Assembly: GCA_022509105.1 (NCBI GenBank)
Contig: JAFLTV010000024.1
Location: 1-34,819 of the forward strand
DNA: 34,819 bases
Source: Muribaculaceae bacterium
GTDB taxonomy: Bacteria > Bacteroidota > Bacteroidia > Bacteroidales > Muribaculaceae
Direction of reading: 5' to 3'
How positions within the stretch are numbered: the stretch's first letter is position 1; each line of letters starts with the position of its first letter. Below the pieces are notes generated by a model. The model had not been told where the DNA came from and made no database searches. It saw nothing but the letters and a program-made list of their open reading frames with translations. Positions 1-8,654 of the stretch are shown one piece after another. The translations under genes were made by a program, and so were the position numbers.

Positions 1-51
1 TCGCAGCACTCGCACCTGAAACGAGCGCGTCTACCATTCCGCCACCTGGGC
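1..51 (-). tRNA. tRNA-Leu (anticodon CAG), 3' part cut by window edge
   Basis: Read on the minus strand, the sequence begins GCCCAGG, then TG, then a leucine-type D arm (GCGGAATGGTAGACGC). The anticodon stem CTCGT/GCGAG encloses the loop TTCAGGT, so the anticodon is CAG (plus-strand bases 16-18). The window edge cuts the gene just after the anticodon stem, in the variable arm, so the T arm and the acceptor 3' strand are not visible. The identity follows from the anticodon and from the close match to the bacterial tRNA-Leu 5' half. Confidence 0.9.
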
Positions 52-63
52 TCGTATCGTTTG

Positions 64-71
64 CAAAGTTA
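64..71 (-). promoter_or_regulatory. -7 box of the tRNA-Leu promoter
   Basis: The minus strand reads TAACTTTG, an exact match to the Bacteroidota primary-sigma -7 consensus TAnnTTTG, 12 bp upstream of the tRNA 5' end. No TTTG -33 box is visible at the usual 19-21 bp spacing. Confidence 0.5.
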
Positions 72-224
72 CTAAAAAGTTTTTAATTTCTTTGCTTCTT
101 ATGACTCCTTTTTAGGTGCTGAGTGAAAATTAGCTGCATTCGGGAGGGTATATATATGTTGATCATCAGAACGTGATTGGAGGGAAAAGGATAATCCATC
201 CGGGATTTTATTGCGGCTTGTTGC

Positions 225-255
225 TTTATCTTGTGGCGGTTTTGTCGTAATTTTG
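225..255 (+). promoter_or_regulatory. Probable bioA promoter
   Basis: An exact -7 box TAATTTTG lies at 248-255, with a -33-like TTTA at 225-228 (spacer 19). Transcription would start near 262. This excludes the upstream in-frame ATG at 231 and leaves a leader of roughly 30 nt before the ATG at 294. Confidence 0.5.
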
Positions 256-293
256 CATGTTGTCCATATCTTGAGCTTTTAATTGACAGGAAT

Positions 294-1631
294 ATGCAGG
301 AAAGTAATAAAAATATAGAGGAATCTCTCAAGCTTCAATCATCGGAGACTCTGCATGACGATTGGGATAGAGAACATCTATGGCATCCCTATACTTCTAC
401 TATCAATCCTCTGCCTACATATAAGGTGAAAGAGGCCCGAGGAGTCAGAATCACACTTGAAGATAACACGGAACTCATCGATGGCATGTCGTCATGGTGG
501 TGTGCTATCCATGGTTATAATCATCCGGAACTGAATAAGGCGGCTAAAGAACAGCTCGACAAGATGTCGCACGTAATGTTCGGTGGTTTTACCCATGAAC
601 CGGCCATCCGACTGGGTAAACTTATTCTCGAAATGGCTCCTCCCTCAATGCATAACATTTTTTATGCCGACTCGGGGTCAGTGGCTGTAGAGGTTGCAAT
701 GAAGATGGCCATTCAGGCTATGATTTCCAAGACAGGCGACCATCGACGCACCAATTTTGCAACAATCCGAAGCGGCTATCATGGCGACACCTGGAACGCT
801 ATGAGCGTATGCGATCCTGTTACGGGTATGCACGGAGCTTTCGGCACGGCTCTTCCTGTCAGATTTTTTGTTCCTCAGCCCAAATCTCGCTTCGACGGCG
901 AATGGCATCCGGAAGATATCATCCCTTTAGAGAATCTTTTCAAAGAACATGCCGAGGAGATGGCCGCTTTTATTTTGGAGCCGATTGTGCAGGGAGCTGG
1001 AGGTATGTGGTTCTACCATCCCCAATATCTGAAGGAGCTGAGAAAACTTTGCGATAAATATGGAGTATATCTTATTTTTGACGAGATAGCTACCGGCTTC
1101 TGGCGTACGGGCAAACGTTTTGCGTGGGAGCATGCAGGCGTCGAGCCGGATATCATGTGTATCGGCAAAGGTCTCACGGGAGGATATCTTACCATGAGCG
1201 CTGTGCTCACAACAAAAGATGTGGCCGACACAATCTCAAAAGGGGAGGCCGGAGTGTTGATGCATGGACCTACTTTTATGGCCAATCCTTTAGCTTGCAG
1301 CATAGCCGTCCGTTCGATAGAATTGCTTGGCGAAGAGCCACAGGGTCCGAAAATCGCCAATCTTGAAAGGATAATGAAAGAGGAGCTTAAAGCCGCCGAG
1401 GCCCTTGAAGGGGTTTCTGATGTTAGGGTGTTGGGCGCTATAGGGGTGATTGAAACCAAGGAGCCCGTAAATGTCGGAGAATTTCAGAAGCACTGTGTTA
1501 GACGTGGAGTCTGGATCCGGCCTTTCGGAAAGAATGTCTACATTATGCCCCCTTATATAATCAACGAAGAAGATTTACGTAAACTTTGTCGCGAGATGAT
1601 TGCGATCTTGAAAGAGGATTTGGGAATATGA
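294..1631 (+). CDS. bioA: Adenosylmethionine-8-amino-7-oxononanoate aminotransferase
   Basis: A PLP-dependent class III aminotransferase that transfers an amino group from S-adenosylmethionine to KAPA, giving DAPA, the penultimate intermediates of biotin synthesis (cytoplasmic). Visible BioA signatures: WHPYT near residue 30, [15 protein letters not shown] (about 66-80), the phosphate-binding [11 protein letters not shown] (125-135), SGYHGDTW (160-167), the FDEIATGF aspartate (D263) and the Schiff-base lysine in GKGLTGG (K292). An in-frame ATG exists at 231, but it lies inside the putative promoter and adds residues that do not look like the family. The ATG at 294 gives 445 aa, a normal BioA length. 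The stop overlaps the bioD start (ATGA), so the two genes are translationally coupled. bioF, bioB and bioC are not next to it. Confidence 0.95.
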   Translation: MQESNKNIEESLKLQSSETLHDDWDREHLWHPYTSTINPLPTYKVKEARGVRITLEDNTELIDGMSSWWCAIHGYNHPELNKAAKEQLDKMSHVMFGGFTHEPAIRLGKLILEMAPPSMHNIFYADSGSVAVEVAMKMAIQAMISKTGDHRRTNFATIRSGYHGDTWNAMSVCDPVTGMHGAFGTALPVRFFVPQPKSRFDGEWHPEDIIPLENLFKEHAEEMAAFILEPIVQGAGGMWFYHPQYLKELRKLCDKYGVYLIFDEIATGFWRTGKRFAWEHAGVEPDIMCIGKGLTGGYLTMSAVLTTKDVADTISKGEAGVLMHGPTFMANPLACSIAVRSIELLGEEPQGPKIANLERIMKEELKAAEALEGVSDVRVLGAIGVIETKEPVNVGEFQKHCVRRGVWIRPFGKNVYIMPPYIINEEDLRKLCREMIAILKEDLGI

Positions 1632-2275
1632 AAACAAAAGATGTGTCCCAGGTGATATTTGTCAGCGGTATAGACACTGACGCCGGAAAGACATACGCGA
1701 CAGGTCTCCTTGCCCGGAGATGGATGGAGGAAGGCAAGAGAGTTGCCACCGTCAAGTTTATACAAACCGGATGCAAGGATTTTTCAGAGGATATAGAAGT
1801 ACATCGAAAGATAATGGGCGTGGAGCTGCCTGAAGACAAAAATTTGGTGACCGCACCTATAATTTTCAATTATCCGGCGTCTGCACAGCTCGCGGCCAGA
1901 CTTGACAACCGGGAGATTGATCTGTCGCGCGTAGATGAATCAATACGCGTGCTGAAGGAGAATTATGACGTTATACTCATAGAGGGGGCCGGGGGCCTTA
2001 TGGTGCCTGTAACGGATGATTTCTTTTCCATCGATTATCCTCTTACAAGACAATTGCCACTGATTTTGGTAACCAACGGCATCCTCGGGTCAATAAACCA
2101 TACCATATTGTCCCTTGAAGCCATAAGAAACCGCGACATGAAGCTTTATGCCGTCTGCTACAACAGATATTTCGATAAAGACGAAATAATTGCTGAAGAC
2201 ACCCGCGGCTTTCTAAGAAGATATATGGCAAGACATTTCCCCGAAACCCTGTGGATTGATATTCCTGCGCTTTAA
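1628..2275 (+). CDS. bioD: ATP-dependent dethiobiotin synthetase
   Basis: Closes the ureido ring of DAPA with CO2 and ATP to give dethiobiotin. The P-loop [10 protein letters not shown] is at residues 13-22, followed by the family motifs VKFIQTG and, further on, [10 protein letters not shown]. The start chosen is the ATG at 1628, which overlaps the bioA TGA by the ATGA arrangement; 215 aa is typical for BioD. An upstream in-frame ATG (1586) lies within bioA and is not needed. The gene is convergent with the efflux operon; only about 20 bp separate the two stops and no clear terminator is visible there. Confidence 0.95.
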   Translation: MKTKDVSQVIFVSGIDTDAGKTYATGLLARRWMEEGKRVATVKFIQTGCKDFSEDIEVHRKIMGVELPEDKNLVTAPIIFNYPASAQLAARLDNREIDLSRVDESIRVLKENYDVILIEGAGGLMVPVTDDFFSIDYPLTRQLPLILVTNGILGSINHTILSLEAIRNRDMKLYAVCYNRYFDKDEIIAEDTRGFLRRYMARHFPETLWIDIPAL

Positions 2276-2297
2276 CAAGTCGACAAGAAATAGAATC

Positions 2298-3497
2298 TTA
2301 GAAATCTATTTCCGTAAGATATTTCATCAGTTCCGTTTGGGTCACGGCAGCGGCATGCCGCAATGTCAGCAGTTCGCTTGAAGCATTTGTGAAATAATTC
2401 CTTTCTACAAGATATTCAACCACTGTAATCACTCCTCCTTTATAAGCTTTCAGGAGCGTGGCATTATGATCGGCATTTTTCAAAATCGGCTCAATATCAT
2501 CAAGCTGACCTTTGATTAGAATAAGTTTTTTCAACTGTTGTCCGGCTTCTGACTCTACTGATTTTTCAGCTGCTTCCACTTTAAATTCCGCTTCGGCTAT
2601 GGCAGCTTCCGCAGCTTTCTGTTTGCCGCGTGAAGAGAAAAGAGGGATCGATACTCCGAGGGTCGGCCCGTTGAAATGTACGCGGTCTTCATACGCATGT
2701 TTATATCCTATGGAGAGAGATGGTAGTCTCTCCATTTTCATGACTTCCTTAGATTGGCGAGCCGATTCAACCTCTGCCTGCATAGATGCTGAATAGGCCG
2801 AACGAGACCCCAATCCCTCCAATTGTGAAGGACTTGGGATAGAAATTTCAGGAAATTTACAGTCCATTGCCTTAAGCATTGCTGAACAATCTCCTCCGTA
2901 AATAGCAGAAATATCATTTTCAATCGTTGCCGATTCTTCAATTAAAATTGCCTTGGCAGCCTTAATATTGGCATATTCAAGTCTGATTTTATTGAGATCA
3001 AGGGTGGTCATTTCTCCGTCACGGGCTGACTTTTCCGCAAGTTTGAAGATAGAATCATTATTCTGGTTAAGCTCCTCAAGCAGACTGATTCGCTGTTGGC
3101 AAAAAATATAATCAAGCAAAAGTTTCTTAATTTCTACCAGCTTATCCACCCTCTTAAGATAGAGAGCCTTTTGGGCCGCAGTCATTTTAGACGCAGCTTC
3201 CTTATTACGCGCGCCATAAACTCCAGGCCACTCCAAGCCCCATGAGATTTCCGCGCCCCATCTGTCGGGTTCTTCCCCCGGGGCAAAAAGATATTCTCCC
3301 GAAATCTCCGGATCCGGCAGGTTGTTTTCGCTTTGCAAACTTTTCGACAAGGTCTCCAGAGAATATTTGTCTGATTGGTATTCGAGACTGCCCTTAAGAA
3401 TGGCCAGAGCTGTTTCGTCAAGATTGGCTCCTGCCGACTTGCTGCCCAGGAGTGACAGGAAAACGGAAATTATGGTCAGGGCAAAACGGTGTTTCAT
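2298..3497 (-). CDS. TolC-family outer-membrane channel of the efflux system
   Basis: Outer-membrane efflux protein (TolC/CusC/CzcC family), 399 aa. The N-terminus MKHRFALTIISVFLSLLGSK followed by SAGA is a Sec signal peptide. The rest is dominated by long heptad-like helical segments, for example KAALYLKRVDKLVEIKKLL and a mirrored helical block in the second half, as expected for the two OEP repeats that form the periplasmic barrel. It is the third gene after the adaptor and the RND pump, all on the minus strand, and would complete the tripartite pump. A separate promoter-like sequence precedes it. The substrate cannot be read from the sequence. Confidence 0.85.
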   Translation of the reverse strand: MKHRFALTIISVFLSLLGSKSAGANLDETALAILKGSLEYQSDKYSLETLSKSLQSENNLPDPEISGEYLFAPGEEPDRWGAEISWGLEWPGVYGARNKEAASKMTAAQKALYLKRVDKLVEIKKLLLDYIFCQQRISLLEELNQNNDSIFKLAEKSARDGEMTTLDLNKIRLEYANIKAAKAILIEESATIENDISAIYGGDCSAMLKAMDCKFPEISIPSPSQLEGLGSRSAYSASMQAEVESARQSKEVMKMERLPSLSIGYKHAYEDRVHFNGPTLGVSIPLFSSRGKQKAAEAAIAEAEFKVEAAEKSVESEAGQQLKKLILIKGQLDDIEPILKNADHNATLLKAYKGGVITVVEYLVERNYFTNASSELLTLRHAAAVTQTELMKYLTEIDF

Positions 3498-3527
3498 ATT
3501 TTATAATGGAATCTGCTTATTTTTTTG

Positions 3528-3559
3528 CAAAATTAATATTACTTTCCTCCTTTTGCAAT
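3528..3559 (-). promoter_or_regulatory. Possible own promoter of the TolC-like gene
   Basis: On the minus strand ATTG (3556-3559) is followed after 20 bp by an exact -7 box TAATTTTG (3528-3535), 30 bp upstream of the ATG. It lies in the 114-bp gap after the pump gene, so the channel could be expressed independently of the adaptor and pump. Confidence 0.5.
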
Positions 3560-3611
3560 CCCTTTTAATTGGTATTTTTTTCCCCTTTTTTAAAATCCAA
3601 CAGTCATTTTA

Positions 3612-6600
3612 TCACTTGCGTAATCTCAGACGGTATCTTTTAGTCTTACACTCCTTACATTCACATTTATCCGACAGCAAACCATAGGTATTCAGGATGT
3701 TATATATCGCCGGCACAACGAAGATATTAAGGATGGTGCAAGATATAAGTCCTCCGAGAATCACAATAGCCATCGGCGCCTGAATTTCATTACCGGGACT
3801 TGTAGACCGCAGGGCCAGGGGGATAAGGGCGAGAGCGGAAGAGAGGCCGGTCATCAAGATAGGGTTAAGACGGTCTGACGAACCCCTTATAACTCTCAAT
3901 TCCAGAGGCACACCTTCATGAAGGAGCTGATTGTAGTGAGAGATAAGCAGCATCCCGTTTCTTGTCGATATGCCCAATAACGAAATGAAACCGATGATAG
4001 CCGGAATGTTTATGTCGCTACCCGTGAACCATAGAATCAAGACGCCGCCAATAAGAGCCAAAGGCATGTTAAGCAAGATTATGAGCGATTGGGAGACATC
4101 ACGGAACTCTGCATAGAGAAGGAAAAAGATCAAAAGAATGGCTCCTATGGAAGCGATGAGCAATGTTCTTGAAGCCGATTCCTCACTTTCGAACTGACCT
4201 CCATATTCAAGAAAATATCCTTCCGGTAACACTACATCCTCATCAATGCTATGTTTGATGTCATTCACGGCGCCTCGCAGGTCACGACCGGAAATATTGG
4301 CAGAAACCACAAGACGACGAGACACATTCTCGCGGTTTACAGTGCTCGGGCCTGACGATGAAACAATTTCTGCAAGAGAGGACAAAGGTACCGGTCCCTC
4401 TCTGGAATCGACAGAAAGATCATTCAGCGATTCCAAAGTAGAACGGAGTTCAGGCTTAACCTTCAGAGTGATGTCATAAGGAAGGCCGTCGTCATAAACT
4501 CTGGAAACCGGCAGTCCGCCAAGAGCGATTTCCACAAAACGGCTAAATTCAGGCAAAGTTATGCCGTAGCGTGTCAGAATTTCCCTTTTCGGTTTTATTA
4601 AGATCTCAGGACGAGGCACCTGTTGCTCAACATTGACATCAACAACACTGGAAACTTCCTGCATTGAAGAAGAAACCTGTTTGCCTAAAGAATAAAGGCG
4701 GTCGAGGTCAGGACCGAATATTTTCACAGCCACCATAGCCTCGCTTCCGGAAAGCATCGCGTCTATTCGATGGCTTATAGGCTGTCCTATCTCGATGTTA
4801 ACGCCCGGGATGGTGGAAAGCCGTTTACGGAGGTCGGCAGCCACCTCATCTTTAGAGCGCCCACTGTCAAGAGAATAAGGCACCTCTATTTCCGAGACAT
4901 TAGAACCGAGAGAATGCTCATCAAGCTCAGCTCGGCCTGTCTTCCTTGCAGTCATTTTCACTTCGGGCACTTCAAGAATCAACCTTTCAGCCATCCGGCC
5001 TATGCTGTCGCTCATTTCAAGAGAAATCCCCGGTAGCGCGCTGACGTTTACCGTGAAAGACCCTTCGTTAAACGGGGGAAGGAATCCTCTGCCCAAAAAA
5101 GGGAACACAATGGCTGCAAAAACCAGGAAAGCTCCGGTGATTATAAATACAGGCCAAGGCTTATTAATCACTTTATTTAATATCTTGCGGTAAAACTCTC
5201 CAAGTTTCCTTGAGAGCCATGGATCTTTTTCCAACTTGGTTTCATCTTTGCCTTTTCCCAAGAGGAAGACACAAAGCACCGGGGTGAGCGTTAAAGCCAC
5301 TATAGTGGAAGCGAGTATCGCAATGATGAAAGAGATACCGAGGGGAATAAGGAGCCGGCCCTCCATGCCGCTGAGGAAGAAAAGAGGCAGGAAGCTGGCT
5401 ATGATGATAAGCGAAGAATTAAGGATAGGCATTCTCACTTCGCGTGAGGCATTAAAGACTATGTCGGCCGGCTCTTGGCGCTTCTCTACGGGCAGCCTTC
5501 GGTTTTCACGCAAATGGCGATAGACGTTTTCCACATCCACAATGGCATCATCCACCAGAGAACCGATAGCGATGGCGATACCGCCGAGAGTCATTGTATT
5601 GACCGAAAAGCCTAAAGCATCAATTATGAGCAGAGTGATGATCACCGACATCGGGATTGCTATCGAGGAAATGACAGTGGTCCGGAGGTTCATCAGGAAG
5701 ATGAAGAGAATGACAATCACGAATAGGGCTCCCTCGAAAAGAGAAACCTGCAGATTGGAAACAGAATTTTCAATAAAATCCGCCTGACGGAAAATATCCG
5801 TATTGATAGAAATCCCTTGAGGAAGAGAGGCGGCAATTTGCTTTAATTCATCAGATATTCGTTGAGTGAGGCTGATAGATCCCACACCCGGCTGCTTTGT
5901 GACAGTGATTAATACTGCAGATTCTGCCTTCACGGAAGCTTTGCCAAGTTCCGGAGTTTTAGCAGCCACTTTAACTTCAGCAATATCATCGAGCCTCACC
6001 ACATCGCCATTCCCGGCAGCCACAGGAGTTTTTGAAAGCTCTTCAATATCTTTGACCGAGATGGAAGCCTTGATGAGATACTCATTATCATAGTCATACA
6101 TTACCCCACCCGAAGCATTGGAATTAAAACCCGAAAGGGCATTTTCCACATCGTTAAGGGTCACACCAAGCTGCCGCATCTTCCCGGGGAGAAGATTTAC
6201 AGCATATTCTTCAACTTCTCCACCGATTACGGCAACAGAGGAAACGCCGCTCACGGCCAGAAGGCGCGGCCGGATCCTTCTGTCGGCAATGGAACGCAGT
6301 TCACCGGAAGAAATGATGTCTGAAGTTAGGCCTATGATCATCACCTCCCCTAAGATTGAAGAGGAGGGGCCAAGTGTTGGAGTTCCCGCTTCCTGAGGCA
6401 GTTCAGAGGATATCGAGGGGAGCCTTTCGGCCACCACCTGGCGTGCATCCTTGGTGGAAGTAGACCAATCAAATTCCACCCAAACAACAGAAAACCCCGT
6501 GGCTGAAGAGCTCCTGACCCTGCGCACGCCGGGAACGCCGTTCAGAGCAGTTTCAACCGGGAAAGTAACCAATTGTTCCACCTCCTCCGGAGCCATTCCG

Positions 6601-6761
6601 GGAGCTTCAGTCATGACAACGACAGTGGGAGCATTCAGATCCGGGAAGATATCAACTTCCGTCTTGAGCATGGAGATCATTCCGGCAGCCAGAATAAGAA
6701 AGCTGAGCGCCAGAATCAGGAATTTATTGTCAAGAGAAAACCGGATAATCCTGTTTAACAT
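3612..6761 (-). CDS. Heavy-metal-type RND efflux pump (CusA/CzcA family)
   Basis: Inner-membrane proton-driven RND permease, 1049 aa, full length for the family. It has the RND layout: TM1 (about 12-30), a first periplasmic loop with ETALNGVPGV (70-79), TMs from about 340, and the proton-relay helix with GSLVDDAIVDVEN (400-412; D404, D405, D409, E411). A second periplasmic half and TM block follow. Of the three methionines used by E. coli CusA for Cu/Ag, only the one near RIDAM has a nearby counterpart; the first two positions look like N/V and V. Divalent cations therefore seem more likely than Cu(I), but this is by-eye alignment. The C-terminus carries a CxCxxC cluster (C1033, C1035, C1038) and then a basic tail. 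The adaptor stop is 12 bp upstream. Confidence 0.9.
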   Translation of the reverse strand: MLNRIIRFSLDNKFLILALSFLILAAGMISMLKTEVDIFPDLNAPTVVVMTEAPGMAPEEVEQLVTFPVETALNGVPGVRRVRSSSATGFSVVWVEFDWSTSTKDARQVVAERLPSISSELPQEAGTPTLGPSSSILGEVMIIGLTSDIISSGELRSIADRRIRPRLLAVSGVSSVAVIGGEVEEYAVNLLPGKMRQLGVTLNDVENALSGFNSNASGGVMYDYDNEYLIKASISVKDIEELSKTPVAAGNGDVVRLDDIAEVKVAAKTPELGKASVKAESAVLITVTKQPGVGSISLTQRISDELKQIAASLPQGISINTDIFRQADFIENSVSNLQVSLFEGALFVIVILFIFLMNLRTTVISSIAIPMSVIITLLIIDALGFSVNTMTLGGIAIAIGSLVDDAIVDVENVYRHLRENRRLPVEKRQEPADIVFNASREVRMPILNSSLIIIASFLPLFFLSGMEGRLLIPLGISFIIAILASTIVALTLTPVLCVFLLGKGKDETKLEKDPWLSRKLGEFYRKILNKVINKPWPVFIITGAFLVFAAIVFPFLGRGFLPPFNEGSFTVNVSALPGISLEMSDSIGRMAERLILEVPEVKMTARKTGRAELDEHSLGSNVSEIEVPYSLDSGRSKDEVAADLRKRLSTIPGVNIEIGQPISHRIDAMLSGSEAMVAVKIFGPDLDRLYSLGKQVSSSMQEVSSVVDVNVEQQVPRPEILIKPKREILTRYGITLPEFSRFVEIALGGLPVSRVYDDGLPYDITLKVKPELRSTLESLNDLSVDSREGPVPLSSLAEIVSSSGPSTVNRENVSRRLVVSANISGRDLRGAVNDIKHSIDEDVVLPEGYFLEYGGQFESEESASRTLLIASIGAILLIFFLLYAEFRDVSQSLIILLNMPLALIGGVLILWFTGSDINIPAIIGFISLLGISTRNGMLLISHYNQLLHEGVPLELRVIRGSSDRLNPILMTGLSSALALIPLALRSTSPGNEIQAPMAIVILGGLISCTILNIFVVPAIYNILNTYGLLSDKCECKECKTKRYRLRLRK

Positions 6762-6773
6762 GTCTCAAGGAAA

Positions 6774-7952
6774 TTAATGGTTATGCGAATGGGCAGGCGG
6801 GGCAACGGCAGACACTTCCGCCATTCTCACCACAGAAGCCCCTTTCGCCACTATCTGTTCGCCCTCTTGTATGCCTTCGAGAATCTCAACTCTTTCGCCA
6901 TTGTCAGTGCCGGTCTTTACAAGGCGTTTCTCATAAGCGTGTCCGTCATGCATAACATACACAAACTTATTGCCCTGCAGCTCCATGATAGCGGCACGAG
7001 GCACAGAAATCACGCCTTCACGCGTTGAGCCCAAAAGATAAACCTCTGCATAGCCTCCCGGATGGGATTGTGAATTGCCTGAGAAAGAGAAATAAACAGG
7101 AATATATCCTCCCATGCTTGCAGAGGCAGCCCCCGAAATTTTCTTTCCGTCAAGATCTCGAAGGCTTATTATCTCAGCAGAGCCTTCCGGTATAAAATTA
7201 ACAGATTCAACATAAGCGGCCCGGGAGGAGTATTTGGCCGGAAGGTCGGCACGAAGAGTGAGGCGTGAATTTTTGGCTACAGTTGCAATCGGGGCGCCCA
7301 TCTCCACATATTGTCCCGAATTCACAAAGACTTGGGTAAATGTGCCGGAAGTGGGAGAGGATTCGGAAATGGATCCTCCGGAACTTTTTATGCCAGCCAA
7401 AGCCTGAGCCTCATGATAGACTCTTTCAGCCTCGCGGAAAGTGGCGGCTGTGACAAGATTATCTTCATATAAAGGCTTAAGGCGTTCGTATTCAGCTTTA
7501 GCTGTCGCAAGATTAGCCAGCGCCGCCCGGTTGATATCGCCGCCTTCAAGACCCTCGGAGGAAATAGTGGCCACTCTTGCTCCGGAATTTACCAAGGCTC
7601 CGACGTTAACGCCGGGAGCCAGAGTCACCACACCACTCTTTTTAGCCGTTATTGTATAGATATCTGAAGTTGATGACTCAATCACCCCGCCTGTTTTAAT
7701 CACATCCTGAAATTCCCCCGGCTTGACAGTTTCATATTCCAATTGGAATTTCTGAGCTTGCTGCGGCTCTATGATTATATCTGTGTTGTCATGGTCATGG
7801 TGGTCTTCCTCATCCTCATGATGGTCTGCATCATCGTCGTGATGGTGGAGTTCATCATGGTCGGCGGTCTCCTCATTATGAGAATGTCCGCAGGCGAACG
7901 TCAATGCGAGTGAGAGAAAAAATATGCAAATATAATAAGGATAAGATTTCAT
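6774..7952 (-). CDS. Periplasmic adaptor lipoprotein of RND efflux (CusB/CzcB-like), His-rich
   Basis: Membrane-fusion subunit linking the pump and the outer-membrane channel. With the ATG at 7952 the protein (392 aa) begins with a lipoprotein signal ending LTFAC (lipidated C21). The longer ORF start at 7997 would put 15 extra residues before the signal and overlaps the -7 box, so it is rejected. Residues 23-60 are extremely rich in His, Asp and Glu, and the last residues are AHSHNH, both suggesting metal binding. The MFP parts are visible: a biotinyl-lipoyl-like half before and after a short helical hairpin (ALANLATAKAEYERLKPLYE ... FREAERVYHEAQ), then beta-barrel and membrane-proximal domains. 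First gene of the operon. Confidence 0.9.
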   Translation of the reverse strand: MKSYPYYICIFFLSLALTFACGHSHNEETADHDELHHHDDDADHHEDEEDHHDHDNTDIIIEPQQAQKFQLEYETVKPGEFQDVIKTGGVIESSTSDIYTITAKKSGVVTLAPGVNVGALVNSGARVATISSEGLEGGDINRAALANLATAKAEYERLKPLYEDNLVTAATFREAERVYHEAQALAGIKSSGGSISESSPTSGTFTQVFVNSGQYVEMGAPIATVAKNSRLTLRADLPAKYSSRAAYVESVNFIPEGSAEIISLRDLDGKKISGAASASMGGYIPVYFSFSGNSQSHPGGYAEVYLLGSTREGVISVPRAAIMELQGNKFVYVMHDGHAYEKRLVKTGTDNGERVEILEGIQEGEQIVAKGASVVRMAEVSAVAPPAHSHNH

Positions 7953-7972
7953 GACTTGTTGGGTTTGTTTCG

Positions 7973-7980
7973 CAAATTTA
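7973..7980 (-). promoter_or_regulatory. -7 box of the metal-efflux operon
   Basis: The minus strand reads TAAATTTG, an exact TAnnTTTG match, 20 bp upstream of the adaptor ATG. No -33 TTTG is found at normal spacing; a palindrome occupies that position instead, suggesting regulator-dependent expression. Confidence 0.55.
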
Positions 7981-7991
7981 AGATTAATCTG

Positions 7992-8008
7992 TTGCAACCC
8001 GGTTGCAA
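7992..8008. promoter_or_regulatory. Operator-like perfect palindrome (8-1-8)
   Basis: TTGCAACC-C-GGTTGCAA is a perfect inverted repeat starting 11 bp upstream of the efflux -7 box, centred about -34 relative to the inferred start of transcription. Its position over the missing -33 element fits a repressor or a MerR-type/class II activator site. No regulator gene is adjacent. It lies between divergent genes and ends 23 bp before the -33 box of the carbonic-anhydrase promoter. Confidence 0.5.
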
Positions 8009-8031
8009 TTGATAAAATATGGAGTATGGCT

Positions 8032-8063
8032 TTTGGAATATTGTGATTTGGGCCCTAACTTTG
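8032..8063 (+). promoter_or_regulatory. Promoter of the carbonic anhydrase gene
   Basis: TTTG (8032-8035), a 20-bp spacer and TAACTTTG (8056-8063) match both boxes and the spacing of the Bacteroidota consensus. It is the cleanest promoter in the window, about 40 bp upstream of the ATG at 8103. Confidence 0.75.
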
Positions 8064-8102
8064 TAACTTTAACCCTGAGAAAAATATTCAAAATAAAAGA
8101 CC

Positions 8103-8654
8103 ATGAGAGAAGAAATGCTAAAATTTAACGAAGAGTTTGTGGCCAAAGAGGGTTACAAGCCATATATCACGTCTAAATATCCCGACAAAAAGATAGCCAT
8201 AGTGACTTGTATGGATACAAGGCTTGTGGAACTTCTTCCGGCAGCCTTGGGCATCAAGAACGGCGACGTTAAAATGATAAAGAATGCAGGAGGAGTAATC
8301 ACTGATCCGTTTGATTCAGTGGTGAGATCTCTTCTTGTAGCCATTTATGAACTTGGCGTCAATGAGATAATGATAATAGGTCACACTGAATGCGGAGTGC
8401 AAGGCATGAATGCCAAAGAGATGCTTCATCTCATGGAAGAGAGAGGCATTTCAAAAGAAACCATTCAGTTGGTGAAGAACTGCGGAATAGACCTCGACAA
8501 ATGGTTTAAGGGGTTTGATGACTCAATCCGGTCTGTGAAAGATTCAGTGGAACTGGTCAGGAATCATCCCTTCGTGCCTGAAGATGTGACAGTGGAGGGC
8601 TATATAATGGACTCCGTCACAGGGAAACTGACGCCTGTCAACCGAAAGGATTAG
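8103..8654 (+). CDS. Beta-class carbonic anhydrase
   Basis: Interconverts CO2 and bicarbonate in the cytoplasm. The zinc site of the beta class is visible: C36 with the D38/R40 dyad in CMDTR, then H94 and C97 in HTEC. NAGG (61-64) is also a family motif. At 183 aa it belongs to the short YtiB-like clade. The ATG at 8103 is preceded by a clean promoter. Bicarbonate could feed the carboxylation steps of this CO2-dependent metabolism (inference). The last 17 bases overlap the end of the convergent lipoprotein gene. Confidence 0.88.
   Translation: MREEMLKFNEEFVAKEGYKPYITSKYPDKKIAIVTCMDTRLVELLPAALGIKNGDVKMIKNAGGVITDPFDSVVRSLLVAIYELGVNEIMIIGHTECGVQGMNAKEMLHLMEERGISKETIQLVKNCGIDLDKWFKGFDDSIRSVKDSVELVRNHPFVPEDVTVEGYIMDSVTGKLTPVNRKD

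Noticed and set aside
1..51. tRNA-Leu as the attachment site of the element
   Set aside because: NBU-type elements can integrate at tRNA-Leu genes, but this tRNA is about 29 kb from the integrase and chromosomal genes fill the space.
231..293. Upstream start of bioA
   Set aside because: The ATG at 231 lies before the inferred start of transcription and encodes a Cys-rich stretch not typical of BioA. The ATG at 294 gives a normal-length protein.
7953..7997. Longer start of the adaptor gene
   Set aside because: It would place a polar extension before a normal lipoprotein signal and overlap the -7 box.
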